64,000 bases of DNA, taken from contig VWZX01006706.1 of assembly GCA_013399015.1 (NCBI GenBank), positions 1,786 through 65,785 of the forward strand. Direction: 5' to 3'. A program made the position numbers and the translations under genes. The DNA is from Galbula dea (taxonomy: Eukaryota; Chordata; Aves; Piciformes; Galbulidae). How positions within the stretch are numbered: the first letter of the stretch is position 1; each line of letters starts with the position of its first letter. Below are positions 33,001 through 45,075 of this stretch, in pieces. The notes under the pieces are model-generated. The model made no database searches. It was not told where the DNA came from and worked only from the letters and a program-made list of their open reading frames with translations.

Positions 33001-34251
33001 TAATGATTTAAAATGTGTAGGATTTTGGTAGTTCTGGATTTATGTTGCTTTATCCTGAAAGTATCATAAGATGAAGCCTGGGAATTGGTTCGAGGAAACA
33101 GCAAGGCAGAGGCAGGGCAAAAGGAAGCTCTCACGGTTTGAGGCTGGAATGATGTCAGGAAGAATAATTGTTTTGTACTCTTAATTGCTAGCTTGAATCA
33201 TGCAGCCCCAGCTCCCAGGGTGGAGAGGCAGTAAGAATGCAATGTGCCACAGCTGCACTGACTGACTCATGGGGCAGTAGTCACCTGCCTGCTCAATGAT
33301 TTTTGGCTTACTGTAAAAGGTGCAAGGATGATGTCAGTGGGTGGTATGGGATGGTCCAAAACTTCTTCCATGTGTTAGCTTGGACTGTGGCTTAGTTGGC
33401 GTATGTGGTGATAATCAAAGCAGAATGGGAGTTCATGGCTTTATCCTGTTCCAGTGGAGCTGCGAGTAAGGCAAGTTTTCAGATCTGTAGTAGCCTCTTT
33501 AGAGGCACATGGATAAAAATGACTTAAGAAGACCTTGTGCTTAGTTCTTACAGGCTTCCTGAAGCTGTTGACTACATGCTTTGATCTGTTGAAGAGGAAT
33601 TTAAAGGAATGTGGCCCACTAAGGTGTTAGTTTAGTATAGCAGGTTGAAAACATCATCTATATCCTGCAAATATATGAATACATGTAAGTAAAAAAAAAA
33701 AAAGTTAGCCTTTTAGATACATTACAGTCTTGAATCAGTGTATTATAGTGACCTTATTTGCATGTCATAGATTGACTAAAAGAGACTAAATAAAGCATGG
33801 AGATTTTGAGTCTGAATCAGACTGGAGAAGATTTAGCCAGAGCAATTTGTAAGAAGTTCTGTAGGAGGAGAGTACAGAGTTACTTAATTTCAAAGTAAGT
33901 TTCCCCTTAATTTCCTTCTTAAAGGCCAGCTGTCACAAAATGTGAATGGCTTCTGGCTCTTTCCCAAACATTTGACTTCTGTGGCAACTCATCATCTCCA
34001 TAAAGCTGACCGTATGATGCAGATTTGTAAAGGAGTCTCCATGTTGATGCATCACTTTTCATACAACTGTTTATACTTGTCTGCTTGCTGTTGAGTACTG
34101 ACTGATTTTTTTAATTGGAGAGGTGCAGATGGGCATTTTGATTTGAAAGCATGTGTGTGTGGTGTACCATTTTGCTTGCTCCTCAGAACACTCGTGTAAT
34201 GGGAAAGGGACGTATGCGCCAAACATTTGGTTAGCAGCATTTATAGTTCCC
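30011..34251. other. Unique sequence, 4.2 kb, no gene recognised
   Basis: T16 run at 31434-31449 and A13 run at 33691-33703. Frames reach at most about 98 codons with no recognised domain. No repeat family or RNA gene was recognised. Confidence 0.6.
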
Positions 34252-34468
34252 TTGATTAGATATTAGGAAAAATTTCTTCCCTGAAAGAGTTGTTAGGCAT
34301 TGGCCCAGGCTGCCCACAGAAGTGGTGGAGTCACCATCCCTGGAGGTGTTTAAAAAGCATAAAGATGTGGTACTTAGAGACATGGTTTAGTGGCATGATG
34401 GAGATACGTTGATGGTTGGACTTGATGATCCTGGAGGTCTCTTCCAACCTCAATAATTCTGTGATTTC
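34252..34468 (+). mobile_element. CR1 LINE 3' end
   Basis: 5'-truncated CR1 with the ORF2 C-terminus (frame reading FFPERV-like then VVESPSLEVFKK), the 3' UTR (TTGGACTTGATGATCCTGGA) and the tail AATTCTGTGAT. Close in subfamily to the copy at 23981-24389 but more mutated. Confidence 0.93.
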
Positions 34469-36507
34469 ATACCCATTTGAACACCTTTAAAGCCCATTTC
34501 ATACTAAAGGAAGAGTTACCTAGATAAAGGATACATATGATGACTCTTTCATCCTAAATAAAGAGTCTGCCCATGGTACGTCCTACTTTGGAAGGGTTTC
34601 CAGCAGCCTTGCCATACAGTGGAGGCTGTACAGGAACAATGAAGCCAGTACAAAGTTTTCTGTTGATTTCAAGGGATTTGAATTTAATTGCATTCCCCTA
34701 CAGATGGCATGACTGATTTAAGATAAGAAGCTAAAATTACAGGGGGAGAGAGAGAAGCAGCCTCTTGTAAAATCTGATTAGGGCCACTCCACTGCTGTAT
34801 TTGATCAATCTATCGGTGCTCTAGATCAGAAAATAAGGCTGATCAAGTTTATAGGAAGAATATAAAGCCAAGGGAAAATGTTTTGTCATATGACCCTTAC
34901 TATTTTTTAGTCAATTAAGACAAATCACTGGAAAATTTTTGAAATTTCCCTAGTGATGTATAACTGGGACACTATTAAATGTACAGGGGGGAAAAATCTT
35001 AAAGGTTGACATCTGTCAGCAGACGCTAAATGAAAAATATGTAGGACAACACTGCATAAAAGTGTTGGAAAATCCCAGGGGTACAGCAGTGAACAACTCA
35101 AGTTTGGATCAGTAAGGGCTCATAAATAAATTGCAGCTTCTAGTGGTTTTCTCAGGGAAATAATGTGATGATGGAGAGGATTCTACTCAAATACAGTTTC
35201 ATTTGCCTTGAAACTTAAGTCTTTTTATCAATAACTTCAAATCCAATTGGATTTAATCTTCTGTAGTTTGGAAGTTTCACCATTGCCATGCATACTTTTT
35301 CCACCTCAGAATCTTTTACATCCATTACTTGCCAGCAGTTCTTCACATTTTTTCCATATGGAAATTCTCCTTGAAATCAGATCTGAGTTTGTGTTCACTT
35401 GAATTTCAAATTGTTCTCCCTTGTTCGGTTGGAAAGAGTATCGTGGCCAGAATCCATTTGATTTGGTCTGGTCACCGTTAACTTGGAGTCATTCTGATCA
35501 GCGAATTATCTTTTTGCACACAGGTTTCATATCATGCACGTGCTCCAGCTTCACATGGCAGCATCTGTGTTGTAAGGGCTGCTGTAAATCTGACATAGTC
35601 CTTGCTCAGCCAGCTTATTATCATGACTTCTGCAAGCTTCCTGAGGTCTTTGAATTATCTCACCTGTACACACTGCTGAAAACCAGAACATCTCTGAAAT
35701 ACCAGTATAGAGGTAGACTTGAACAACTGTGTGACAGAAGGAAGAAGGTCTAAGAAAAAGGCATTGCCCACACCAAAGTGCTTTCTTGCTCAAGTTAACA
35801 TTTTGAAAGAGAGCAATGAGTTGCTAACAACTAGTTCTTCTCAAAACATGCTTTGCAGTTGTTGGTTCTTCACATGCATAAGGCAGAAAATAACATCTTG
35901 ACTGAGATCATGATTCCCTACACTTCTGTGCACACTTAAAACGTGTCCCTTGGGTCCAGCATTGCCCAGTTTTAATCCTTGGGATTGAAGCTCACACTTT
36001 CTTCCCCAAGCACCTTTTGTCATCTTCAGCAGTCAAGAGATAGTTGATAGCAATGAAAAATGACTTGCACAGGATGGGAGAGAATGTTACACACCTCAGA
36101 TGAGCTGCATCTCCATGGGGAACAAGGCAGTCAAGGAATGCAGTCTGAGCATGCTGTCCAGCCTTAATGCCAACCACAAATGCTCACATGTGCTACCCAG
36201 AGCAAGATAGACCAACAGATGGTCCATAATCCACATTCTCTACAAAAACCGTCATGTATATCTCCAAATCCATTGATGAGTGATAATAACAAGTTTCTTT
36301 TGCTGTTCATAGGGATCTGATTGTGCCTTCTGGCAAGGATGAATATACCCCCTCAGCTTTCCTCTCTCCATCTCTAAAGTTGCTTTTATGCAAGGTCAGA
36401 AAGGAAAGAGCCATGGAATGCCATAAACAGAGACAGTGCTCTGGGAACCAGCAAGAATCCTTTCTGTTGCTCTGTCAAACTTTTACAAGTTTACAAACAT
36501 GTTTCTT
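34469..36507. other. Unique sequence, no gene recognised
   Basis: A 110-codon plus-strand frame at 35421-35753 has no recognised domain and is overlapped by a minus-strand frame. No other feature was seen. Confidence 0.58.
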
Positions 36508-36700
36508 CTCACAGAATCACAGAATGTTAGATGTTGGAAGGGACCTTGAAAGATCAGCTAGTCCAGCCCCCCTGCCACAGCAGGATTACCTAGAGCAGGT
36601 CACACAGAAATGCATCCAGACTGGTTTTGAATCTCTCCAGAGAAGGAGACTCCACAACCTCTTTGGGCAGGCTGTTACTTCAGGCACTCTCTGGGCCTTG
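36508..36700 (-). mobile_element. CR1 LINE 3' end
   Basis: Minus-strand CR1: plus-strand start CACAGAATCACAGAATGTTA, then the 3' UTR and ORF2 C-terminal region (complement of the VVESP-coding block near 36645-36660), truncated near 36700. Same subfamily as the copies at 2325 and 7197. Confidence 0.93.
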
Positions 36701-38100
36701 CAGAGCAGACAGGATCCTTTGCCATTTATAGTAAAGATTATTCAGGCGAAATTTTTTCTGTCAATTGTGCTGCCATGACTTCAGCCAGCATCCAGCCCCA
36801 CCACCTAAATCTGACAGCAGCCCTGTCAGAGAGGCACTAACAGGCAGGTCTAACATAACTGTCCTGTTTTATCATGCATGTTGCTGCAAGGGTGATAGTC
36901 CAAGTGGAAAACGTCTGTCCTGTCAGAATTCTGGGGTTTGTCCTCTTTATCCCGTAAGGGAGGCACACGTGAATCTGTTTCACCTCTGGAGCAGAGCTCT
37001 CAAGGTAGGAGGAATGCTAACAAATGCTGTGTGTGCTGGTGTCATGGCCAGGTTTTGACAATGAGTAAGGATGTTCAGGAAAGATGTAAAACCAGACATG
37101 CTGAGGAAGATGAGAGCAAGCAGTTCATATGTTATTATTTTTTTTCTTTTAAGTAGGTGGAGGCTTTCCTAAAATGTGGGATGTTTCAGAATGTATAGAC
37201 AGGAGTGGGAGAGGTGGAGTGAGAGGTCTGCATCCTGCTGCTTCCCACAGTGTATTGGTACCAAGGCTTATTGCCAGTATTTGCATATTTTCAGGGGTGT
37301 GTTAAGAAACAGTAGTTTGCATAGGTTTTGGAAGAGAGAAGTGAAAAGATTTCCACCCAAAGGCAAGGACAACTCTAAAGACTTTCAGATGAGACTGCCA
37401 ATAAGTTTGGAGTCCTTAAGACCTATGGCTAATCTGAAGAGCACATCATATTTAGTCAAGACAAAAATTGGAGGTAGCACTCTTTTCTACTTGGCTGCCT
37501 TCTTCCACACTGTTACTGAATCACTTTGCACATATATACTGCATGGTATGGGGATTTTTGATAACCCATTTTAAGGGTGGTATTTGTGATTCTCAGGTTC
37601 ACCCTGGAAGTCATCCACTCTGCCTGAAGTCTAGCACAAGAAGCACATAGGAGTAGCATAGTTGGATGTGGAAATGGCTACAACAGATAACTGAATGTAG
37701 ACCACCATCCATAGAGTAGTGTCTAGAAAGAGGCTTAGTAGCTGGAGAAGGGATGGTTGGGTTATAGCAATTTGAGTGCCACATAGTGACTTTTTCCTCA
37801 CTGGAAGAGGCCAGCAATGTTTGGTAATAATAACTGGTTAGCAATACTTTGGCTACCTGAGCAGATCAGGAAGAGATGAAGCCATGGTCATGGTATGTAA
37901 GAGTTTTTAAGAGGGGTGTGGAAACATAAAGGAAGGTTGACATTTGAGCTGGCAAAATCTGGAGCCAGCTCAGAAACCACAATCAGAGGTTTTTGTCTTG
38001 CTGCAATGCAAATGGCATCTTCCGACTCCAAACACACGCTTCCAGTAATGCAGAAGAAGAGCTTCCTCCCACCCCCTGCCTTGTCCTCCCTTCTCCACGA
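36701..38100. other. Unique sequence, no gene recognised
   Basis: A 132-codon plus-strand frame at 37176-37574 shows no domain I recognise. No repeats were recognised. Confidence 0.58.
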
Positions 38101-38109
38101 CAGAAATTA

Positions 38110-38275
38110 GGGGGGGAGCTTATTCAGCTGCCTGATAATGCGACAGAGCTTAGGCCACTGTCAGAGCTTTCATCTGGTTTAGTAATTTATTGCTTGATTA
38201 AGTTAATATCATGTTCTCCTCTGATGATATAGCTATCAAGGCATTGCTTAATTAAGTCAGTATCTTGCCGTCCAC
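38110..38275. promoter_or_regulatory. Candidate regulatory element with duplicated homeodomain-type module
   Basis: Two 22-base segments at 38189-38210 and 38243-38264 are identical at 19 positions (both of the form ATTGCTTnATTAAGT...TATC), starting 54 bases apart. The second contains the perfect palindrome CTTAATTAAG (38247-38256). TAAT/ATTA words of this kind bind homeodomain proteins. No transcript or conservation data are available, so the role is inference. Confidence 0.3.
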
Positions 38276-40999
38276 CAAGCATGCAGCTGTCATGGCACAG
38301 CCAGCATCAGAGCTGGAGGAGTGAGCAAGGAAACTAGTGGCTGAGAGGTTGAAGCCCTGGGCAAGTGTGCCCACATCAGGCTGAGTTTGCCCTCGGACCT
38401 GGAAGAAAGCTTCTTCCCAGACTCTTGTGACCTCATGCTGGGCTGTGCTCTGGTGCAAACCTTCTCCCACATCCCTGATGGACCCTGGCGCTGGGGTGCG
38501 GTGGGCTGAGCAGGAAGTGAGACTTCCTCCCTGGGGAGGCATCTGGGTTCTCGATTTCACCTTAGCCCTGGGAGGACTTCTTGCTTTCGCTTACCCGAAC
38601 AGCTAACATACCTGCCCCTGCAAGTGCAGAGCTTACGCCCTGACCTGACTATCAGATGGTCTTTTAAAACTGCTGCTGTATTGCTAGTGCAATGCCTTCC
38701 TTCTGCAGTCTCTTGCACCTACCAGCCATGCAGTCGCACAGGACTGCCAAAGCAGACCCCAGACATCTATCCTTTTGTTCTCCCTCCCTCTTTAATCTCT
38801 TTGGCTCTTCAGCCACAGGCGAAGGACCAAGCGATCAGCAGAGCCCGTGGGAGCTTAATTTGTGTGTAATCTTCTACTCTCATTCACCTTGTTCAATTGC
38901 ACACCCTTGCAAAGTTCATCTGCAACAGTAGGTCAAACCCATATCCCTTAATAGTGCGAGATCAAAAGCAAACACATCCTGCCTCAGTTATTGAAAGCTT
39001 TTAAACAAAAATGTACCAAATGTAATTTCATTTGTAAGTAGAGCAATTTTATTCTGGTTTTGAGTTTGTTCTTTTTTTTTCTTTAAGGAAGTAAATATTT
39101 AAACAGTTTCTGCATCTGAAGTAAAATTTTTATGACCATCATTAACATGTGTTCAGTTTGGACCTAAAAATAAACAGCACTCCTTTCCCCTAGGGTAGAT
39201 TTAGTGAGCACAGTGTTACTCACTGTTACACCACTTCAGTAGATTTCCTCAGACCTGAGGAAAGTACGTACAAGTTATAAGTTTTAATTTATATTTCTGA
39301 AGTGTGTGGATTCAAGCTACAAATGTTGCCTTCTACAAACAGCTTTATTTTCATCTTCCAGTGTTGGGGTTTTTTTAATTAATTTGATTCACTTGTGGCA
39401 GTGGCAAGTTTTAATGGGATTTCTTTTTAATTAAAGCGAGAACATATGAATCCCAGAGGGCAGATCCTGCTTTTGTTGAAAACTGCCCTCATACAAAAAG
39501 GATGCTGTTCCATTAACACTGCTGCAAGGAATAGATTTGAAGATTATCAGCAAGGCATGATGATAGTGCAGTCCTGCTCTAAAAATGTCTGAGACTGAGA
39601 GAGGCCCTTCTTCGTCTTGATGTGCCTTTTATGGGAGAAGATAAAGGCAACTAAATATAGCAAGGACAGTAGCTGTAGCCATTGATGAGGGAAGAAAATA
39701 AAATTAAAGCTAATGAGCTGTTATTTGCAAGAACTTAAGTGTTAGAGTATCTTTTCAGTCCCAGATTAAATGCAAACCCATGCCAAACCTAAGCCTCTCA
39801 TTCCTGTCCACTGGACTTAGTTGTCTACTTGTATAAAAGTGAGAGTGGGAACTTCAGGACTGAGTACTTAGAAAGGAGGTTTTAAAAGCAAATTAGTGTA
39901 TCAGAGTTTTTTTCTTTTTTGAACTAAAAATATAATCATTTCACTCTGAAGAGGAAGAGGGGCAAGAAATAGGTGAGCCCAGACCCAAAGGAACCTGCCC
40001 AGCTTCCCTACTTAATCAGCTCTTGCATCTGTGTTCTGCTTCACAATGCTGGGGACAGCAGAAGCAGTTCAGTTAATGGCAGATACCTTATCAACTCCAC
40101 AGTGGCTGGAATATCACCTGCTGCATGTCTGTGGGTATTTTGTTGTTATTACAGTGTGCCTTTATGGTGCTGTATACCTCTTACATTGTTCAGCTCCAGT
40201 TCCCAGAAGAAGGCCTATTCTAAGCTTAAAAAGATAATAATTGTGTTTGATTAGATAAAAGGGAAAAATCAGCTTGCATATATGGGAAAACACAAGATAA
40301 AACCTGTCAGAGGAAATTATGTTTTTGTTAGGCTCAAAAAAGTGTGTTTGGTTTTGTGCAAACACAAAACAGTTTGCTCTCTTCCTGCACAGCTTGCCAT
40401 CTTTTTTCTTCCTTTATTTTTTTATAAAGGTTAGGACTTGGAAAATACATGTTTTCTGGAACATTTTTATTTTATTAGTTACAGATTAAATGAATGGAGA
40501 AATACTTATCTCAAATGTCCTTTTTCTCAAGGACTCTGGCAAAAGTGATTGAAAATCTGACTTTCCAGTATAGCAGCATCCCAATTGCCTAGTCTTTGCA
40601 ATCTCAAATAATTTGTGAATTACTTTGAGAGCAAAGTAAGTGAAAATAAGTGATGTCTGTCTGAACCTCATCCACTTGAGGAGCTTGGTAAGAGAGGAAG
40701 CAAGACGAGAGATACTTCAGTTTCAATTTTTAAAAGCTAAAATCTAATCTATGAGGTGTTTTTCAAAAGCAAAACCAAATCTTCTTTTTAAGTATCTCAC
40801 TTTTCATTCAATATCAAGAATGAAATTAAAAATTCTGTTAATTAAGTGCCTTTCATGGCTTGGAGAATAATAAGTCTGTGTTTTCTTTGTGTCTATCACT
40901 ATTGCGACTATTCCATGTGCTGTTAGTGATTTTACTAACCTAAATTCTTTATACCTCCCTCTTCATCAAAATGCTAGACAGTCGTTAAAACACTTACAT
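38276..40999. other. Unique sequence, no gene recognised
   Basis: GC is raised at about 38280-38600, where frames on both strands stay open for up to 102 codons without a recognised domain. The rest is AT-rich with T-runs near 39069. No repeats were recognised. Confidence 0.55.
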
Positions 41000-41019
41000 G
41001 AACACAGAGTTGATGGGGG

Positions 41020-41330
41020 GAGAAAATCATGCTGAGTCATGCCTCATTTTCCTGCAGTCCCAGCTGCTAACCTGTTCTTGCTAATCAAGCAATAGATGCT
41101 CTTATCTCCGGGTGTTTAGATATTTGCACAGCACTGCATATTTTATGATAGAAATCCCATGTGAATTACTGGGGTCTTTTATCAGACTATCTCTTCTGTG
41201 GTTAATGGCTTGATTGGAGCTTGCAGAAGAGAGACTGCAGCAGAGTTTGCAGTTGGCCAGTTTACCATGCTGTGGTAATTACGTATTGCTGTAATGAATT
41301 CAACTTCTTCTACTGCAGAATCTGACGAGA
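41020..41330. promoter_or_regulatory. Candidate enhancer-like block
   Basis: Dense in homeodomain-type words: GCTAATCAAGCAAT near 41079, GGTTAATGGCTTGATTGG near 41201, GGTAATTACG near 41275 and TGTAATGAATTC near 41290. CAGCTG lies near 41060 and TGAGTCAT (AP-1 type) near 41033. No repeat or coding sequence overlaps. The call rests on word density only. Confidence 0.25.
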
Positions 41331-42548
41331 GCAAGAAAAGTCATTGCCTATGACGGCTAATTTTTTCGTTGCAGCAGACTGTATATAAGCTTGATGATGT
41401 TTCTCAGTGCTTGCAGACAGTGGGGCACAGCATAGCTATTTCCAACCCGCCTCCAAACAGCCCACTGTGCAGTGGGACACCCCAACACAGGCTTTTCACA
41501 GGAGGCTTAGAAGAGACAAGTTTGGCATCTTGTGTACCTGAAGACCCTGAGATAGCTAAGCTGTATATGTCCCTCAGCATCTGAAGAGCCTTCAGCACAA
41601 CATGAGGAGCCGTTGGGGGATTCCTAACTGTAAATCTGGAATAGGGAAAATTGCTGCAAAGCCACTCACCAGATTCTGAAGTGAAAGCAAATCTAAGACT
41701 TTTCCTGAATAATTCAAAATTAACCTGGTGTGCACAAATTATTTTTAACCTGCTTGGCATTCTCTTAGTGAAATACTAGTTTGTCTTGTTGTTGCAAGTG
41801 TCTCTCGAATGGATAAAGTCACACCATACTCCAAAGATACATGAACTGAGAGTGACTTGTCACATAAGGCGAATGGTGAACATGTACTGAAGATTTTCAG
41901 TGTGCTTATGGAACAGAATTTAGCAGCAAAATATTATAATTATGTTAGGTAATGAGACAGACCTCCCAGATAATTCCTGCTGTTACTGCTGTCTTGTTCA
42001 ATCCAGGGGGGAAAGCTTTGTTAAAGTACGGGATTATGCACTATTTAGAGGTGGGAATTGGTATTGAGGTACTTTCAGCACAAGTCCTGTCATGCATATT
42101 TTGTATTGTTCCTTGAAACACGAGACCCAGGGCTACTGCATATGGCTAAGATCTCTAAATTTGCTTAAAGACACAGCCAGAAGGAGTTCTTGAAATGCAT
42201 TTGGGAACAAAAATAGGTCAAGACACAATATTTTGCCTTGAGTTATTCCACTAATAATTTGGTTGTGTATGTTTAATACTATAAACATGATTTAATTACA
42301 TAGTATTACCATTACAGATTCTGGTTTATGTCCTGCTTTTGCATACAACATTCATAGCTCTTATTAGCATACTTCATAGCTGCACAGTTTGGGTTTGGAG
42401 GGCTAAATGTGGCCATACAGAGACCACTGACGTACACACACTGTTGATTTCTGGGTGTTCCTGAAGCTGTCCTGATACACATTAAAATTTCCCTCTAACT
42501 TAAAGTATACTAAAAGCATATTGTCACAGAGTTTTTATTTCTGGTTAG

Positions 42549-42631
42549 GAACACATATGGTATTCTTAAATAGGATAATTTGTCATTGAGTTGACCTTAA
42601 AAATAAAACCTCCTGCACTTTGCTGTACCAG
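42549..42631 (+). other. Exon-like segment, probably non-coding if real
   Basis: An acceptor-like TTTTTATTTCTGGTTAG ends at 42548, and a consensus donor ACCAG|GTAAGT follows at 42632. The 83 bases between carry stops in the frames I checked, so any exon would be untranslated. No partner exon was identified. Confidence 0.2.
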
Positions 42632-44993
42632 GTAAGTTCAGACTTTTCATGTGGAACATGTTTTCTTAGTTGCTGTCCATGTATCCCAGGATTTATGACC
42701 TGATTAGCACGCTAGATTTACACCTATGAATTGTAAAGTCCATTAAATTGTTCAATGTTATCTTATTCTTACATCACTCAAAAAAAAATACAGCATTGGA
42801 AGTGTCTCCTTAGGCAGGACTTAATTGCCTGTGGGGTTGGGTTGCTTTATTCTTTCAGAAGGGTTTTATAAGTCTGTCAGGGCAAACCGTTGGCTTTGTG
42901 CAAGAATGTTAATGGATCTTTTGCCTTTGAGTTGCTTTCAACAATTACAACACCTGTTCTTGGCAGACCAAGAGTAGTGCTTTCCTGGTGCCTGCTTCCA
43001 GGGAAGTGGAATGGTTCTGAAAGGGCCATAAAATCTCTTAGGAATTCAGGGTTTACTAAATGCCATCAACAGTTAGAGCAGTTACTAGTGTAGTCTACTT
43101 AATCTGCATCTGACCCTTTCTGAAAAAGCTGGGGTTCATGGCATGTCAAGGGGGTTGAATAGGGAGAGCTTGAACATTTCTGATTCACCAAAGTCAATGG
43201 CTGAGATTGGTCCCCAAGAACAGACAGTTCAAGCAAGAGTGGGGTGGGAAGTGATCCTTCCTTCAGAGGCACTATGGCATTGTACAGCCAACATCTCCTT
43301 TTCAGATGGGTGAATGGCTCTGGTAGTTTGTGCTTTGCTATCCAGAGGTATGACAGACTCTTTCCCTCTTTCACACAACTTGAAGCACATTGGTTGTACA
43401 AAAAAATGCAGAGGCATATGTTCTGTGTGCACATCTGCCCCTTGATCTTTTGAGTTAAGTGAGAGGAGAGGCGTATGTGGTCTTTCACATGCCCAGATGT
43501 GCATCTAAACTGTGACAGGGGTAAGGATACAAGGAGAAGAGGTGAGACCAGTTGATTAAGATGAGCAGCTTACTGTTGATCCCAAGTGGATCGTACCCTG
43601 CTTCATAAGTGGAAGTCTGTTCGTCACATCACTAAAATTTAGGTGCTCTTTGTTGTGTGAGCAAATATGTATTTCATCTGCATGCCAGAGTGCACATTAT
43701 GTGATGCAAACTGTTCTGGGCTTATAAGTGAGGAGGGTTCAGGGCCAAGTGAGGCTAAAAGTTGTATTTTGCAAGGTGCACGGGTACATTGCAGCTGCTT
43801 CCCAGACAGAACATCGGAAAGTATTTGTTGTCACCATACCATAGTGCTTATCATCACTAAAGGTTCACACAGGACAGCCAGAAGCATCAGTGAAATATCT
43901 CTGTTTCAAACAGCCTTCACAAAAGGGAATTTTGGTTGCTTATTGCTTTGGTGGAATGGGGGACCATTGTGGCAGGAATGACTAGAAATTTCCAGTAGCT
44001 TTTGAAGTGAACAGTGTTTTGGCCATTGTACTTCATTGGAGGATTGTTCAGTATGTGAAAGGCAGCATAAAATAGGTTACAGTTATAACAGGGTGTAGAG
44101 GAGATGAAAGGAACTGCCAGGACTACAATTCATAGTAAGGTAATAGGTTAAGCAGTGCAAGAGACATCAAGCTATATAAACTTAGAGACTTCTATCTAAC
44201 TAATTTGGTCCTCTGAAGTGAGACCTGATGGGCTGGTGGGAACAGTGGTTTTTGCAGATTGGGGATGGTACACTGGGTCTCTTTTGGCTACCTATTCCAG
44301 AAAGACAATGGGAATGGTGATACACTGGAGAGCTCTGGAAGGACTTGCTAGCAGTGCTTCATCCAACAAGAAGTTTGCTGAATTTGGGTAATACCAGAGG
44401 TAAACATTATTTTGCCATATTCAGAATATCACTTTTAGGGAGGCTTATCTTCCCATGTCTCGTTAAGATCAAACAGGCAACAATGATGCTGCCAATCAGA
44501 CACTAAGTTATTAGAAACATTTAAAATACTTTCAGTTATGGCCAAAGGGGTCAAGCAAAGGAGAAGTGGAAGGTTGTCCCGATGGCTTGATGCAACCTAT
44601 TAATCCTATGGCATCCCTTCCATGAGCATCTTTAGCTTTCTTCTCATTGTCCATATCATTTTTTTCATTTTTTTTTTTTTTTTACTGCAGTGTTATCTGA
44701 CTCTGGAAGAAGCTAAGAGAGAGCACAGAAAACCCCATGCTGAGCTATCAAACCACATTACCAGGCTTTTAATTCATACAGAAAGGTCCTCTCAGGGGAA
44801 CTTTCAGTCAAGGCAGCCGGATCACAGCCAGCCTTTCATTTCAGCCTTTGTTCTCAGCACAGTGCACACCTTTTTGCATTTCAAGATTGTGGTTCATTTA
44901 CAGATATACAAAAGCACTTTTCCAGAAAGCAATTTTGAAAATTGCTGTATAGAAAATCAGGGAGCAAATTCTTCTGTTATCTCACTATCCTAG

Positions 44994-45075
44994 AGGAAGG
45001 AAATATTCACAAGCATCTGCATATCAGCCTGTACAAGTTGGAGCTGAGCTCTGTGCATCCTCCTGGTCAGGAGAG
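44994..45075 (+). other. Exon-like segment
   Basis: A pyrimidine-rich acceptor TTATCTCACTATCCTAG ends at 44993 and GAGAG|GTGAGT follows at 45076. The 82 bases are open in two frames, neither giving a peptide I recognise. Candidate only. Confidence 0.18.

Noticed and set aside
36323..36778. 151-codon plus-strand frame
   Set aside because: It crosses a minus-strand CR1 in the antisense direction and has no protein similarity I recognise.
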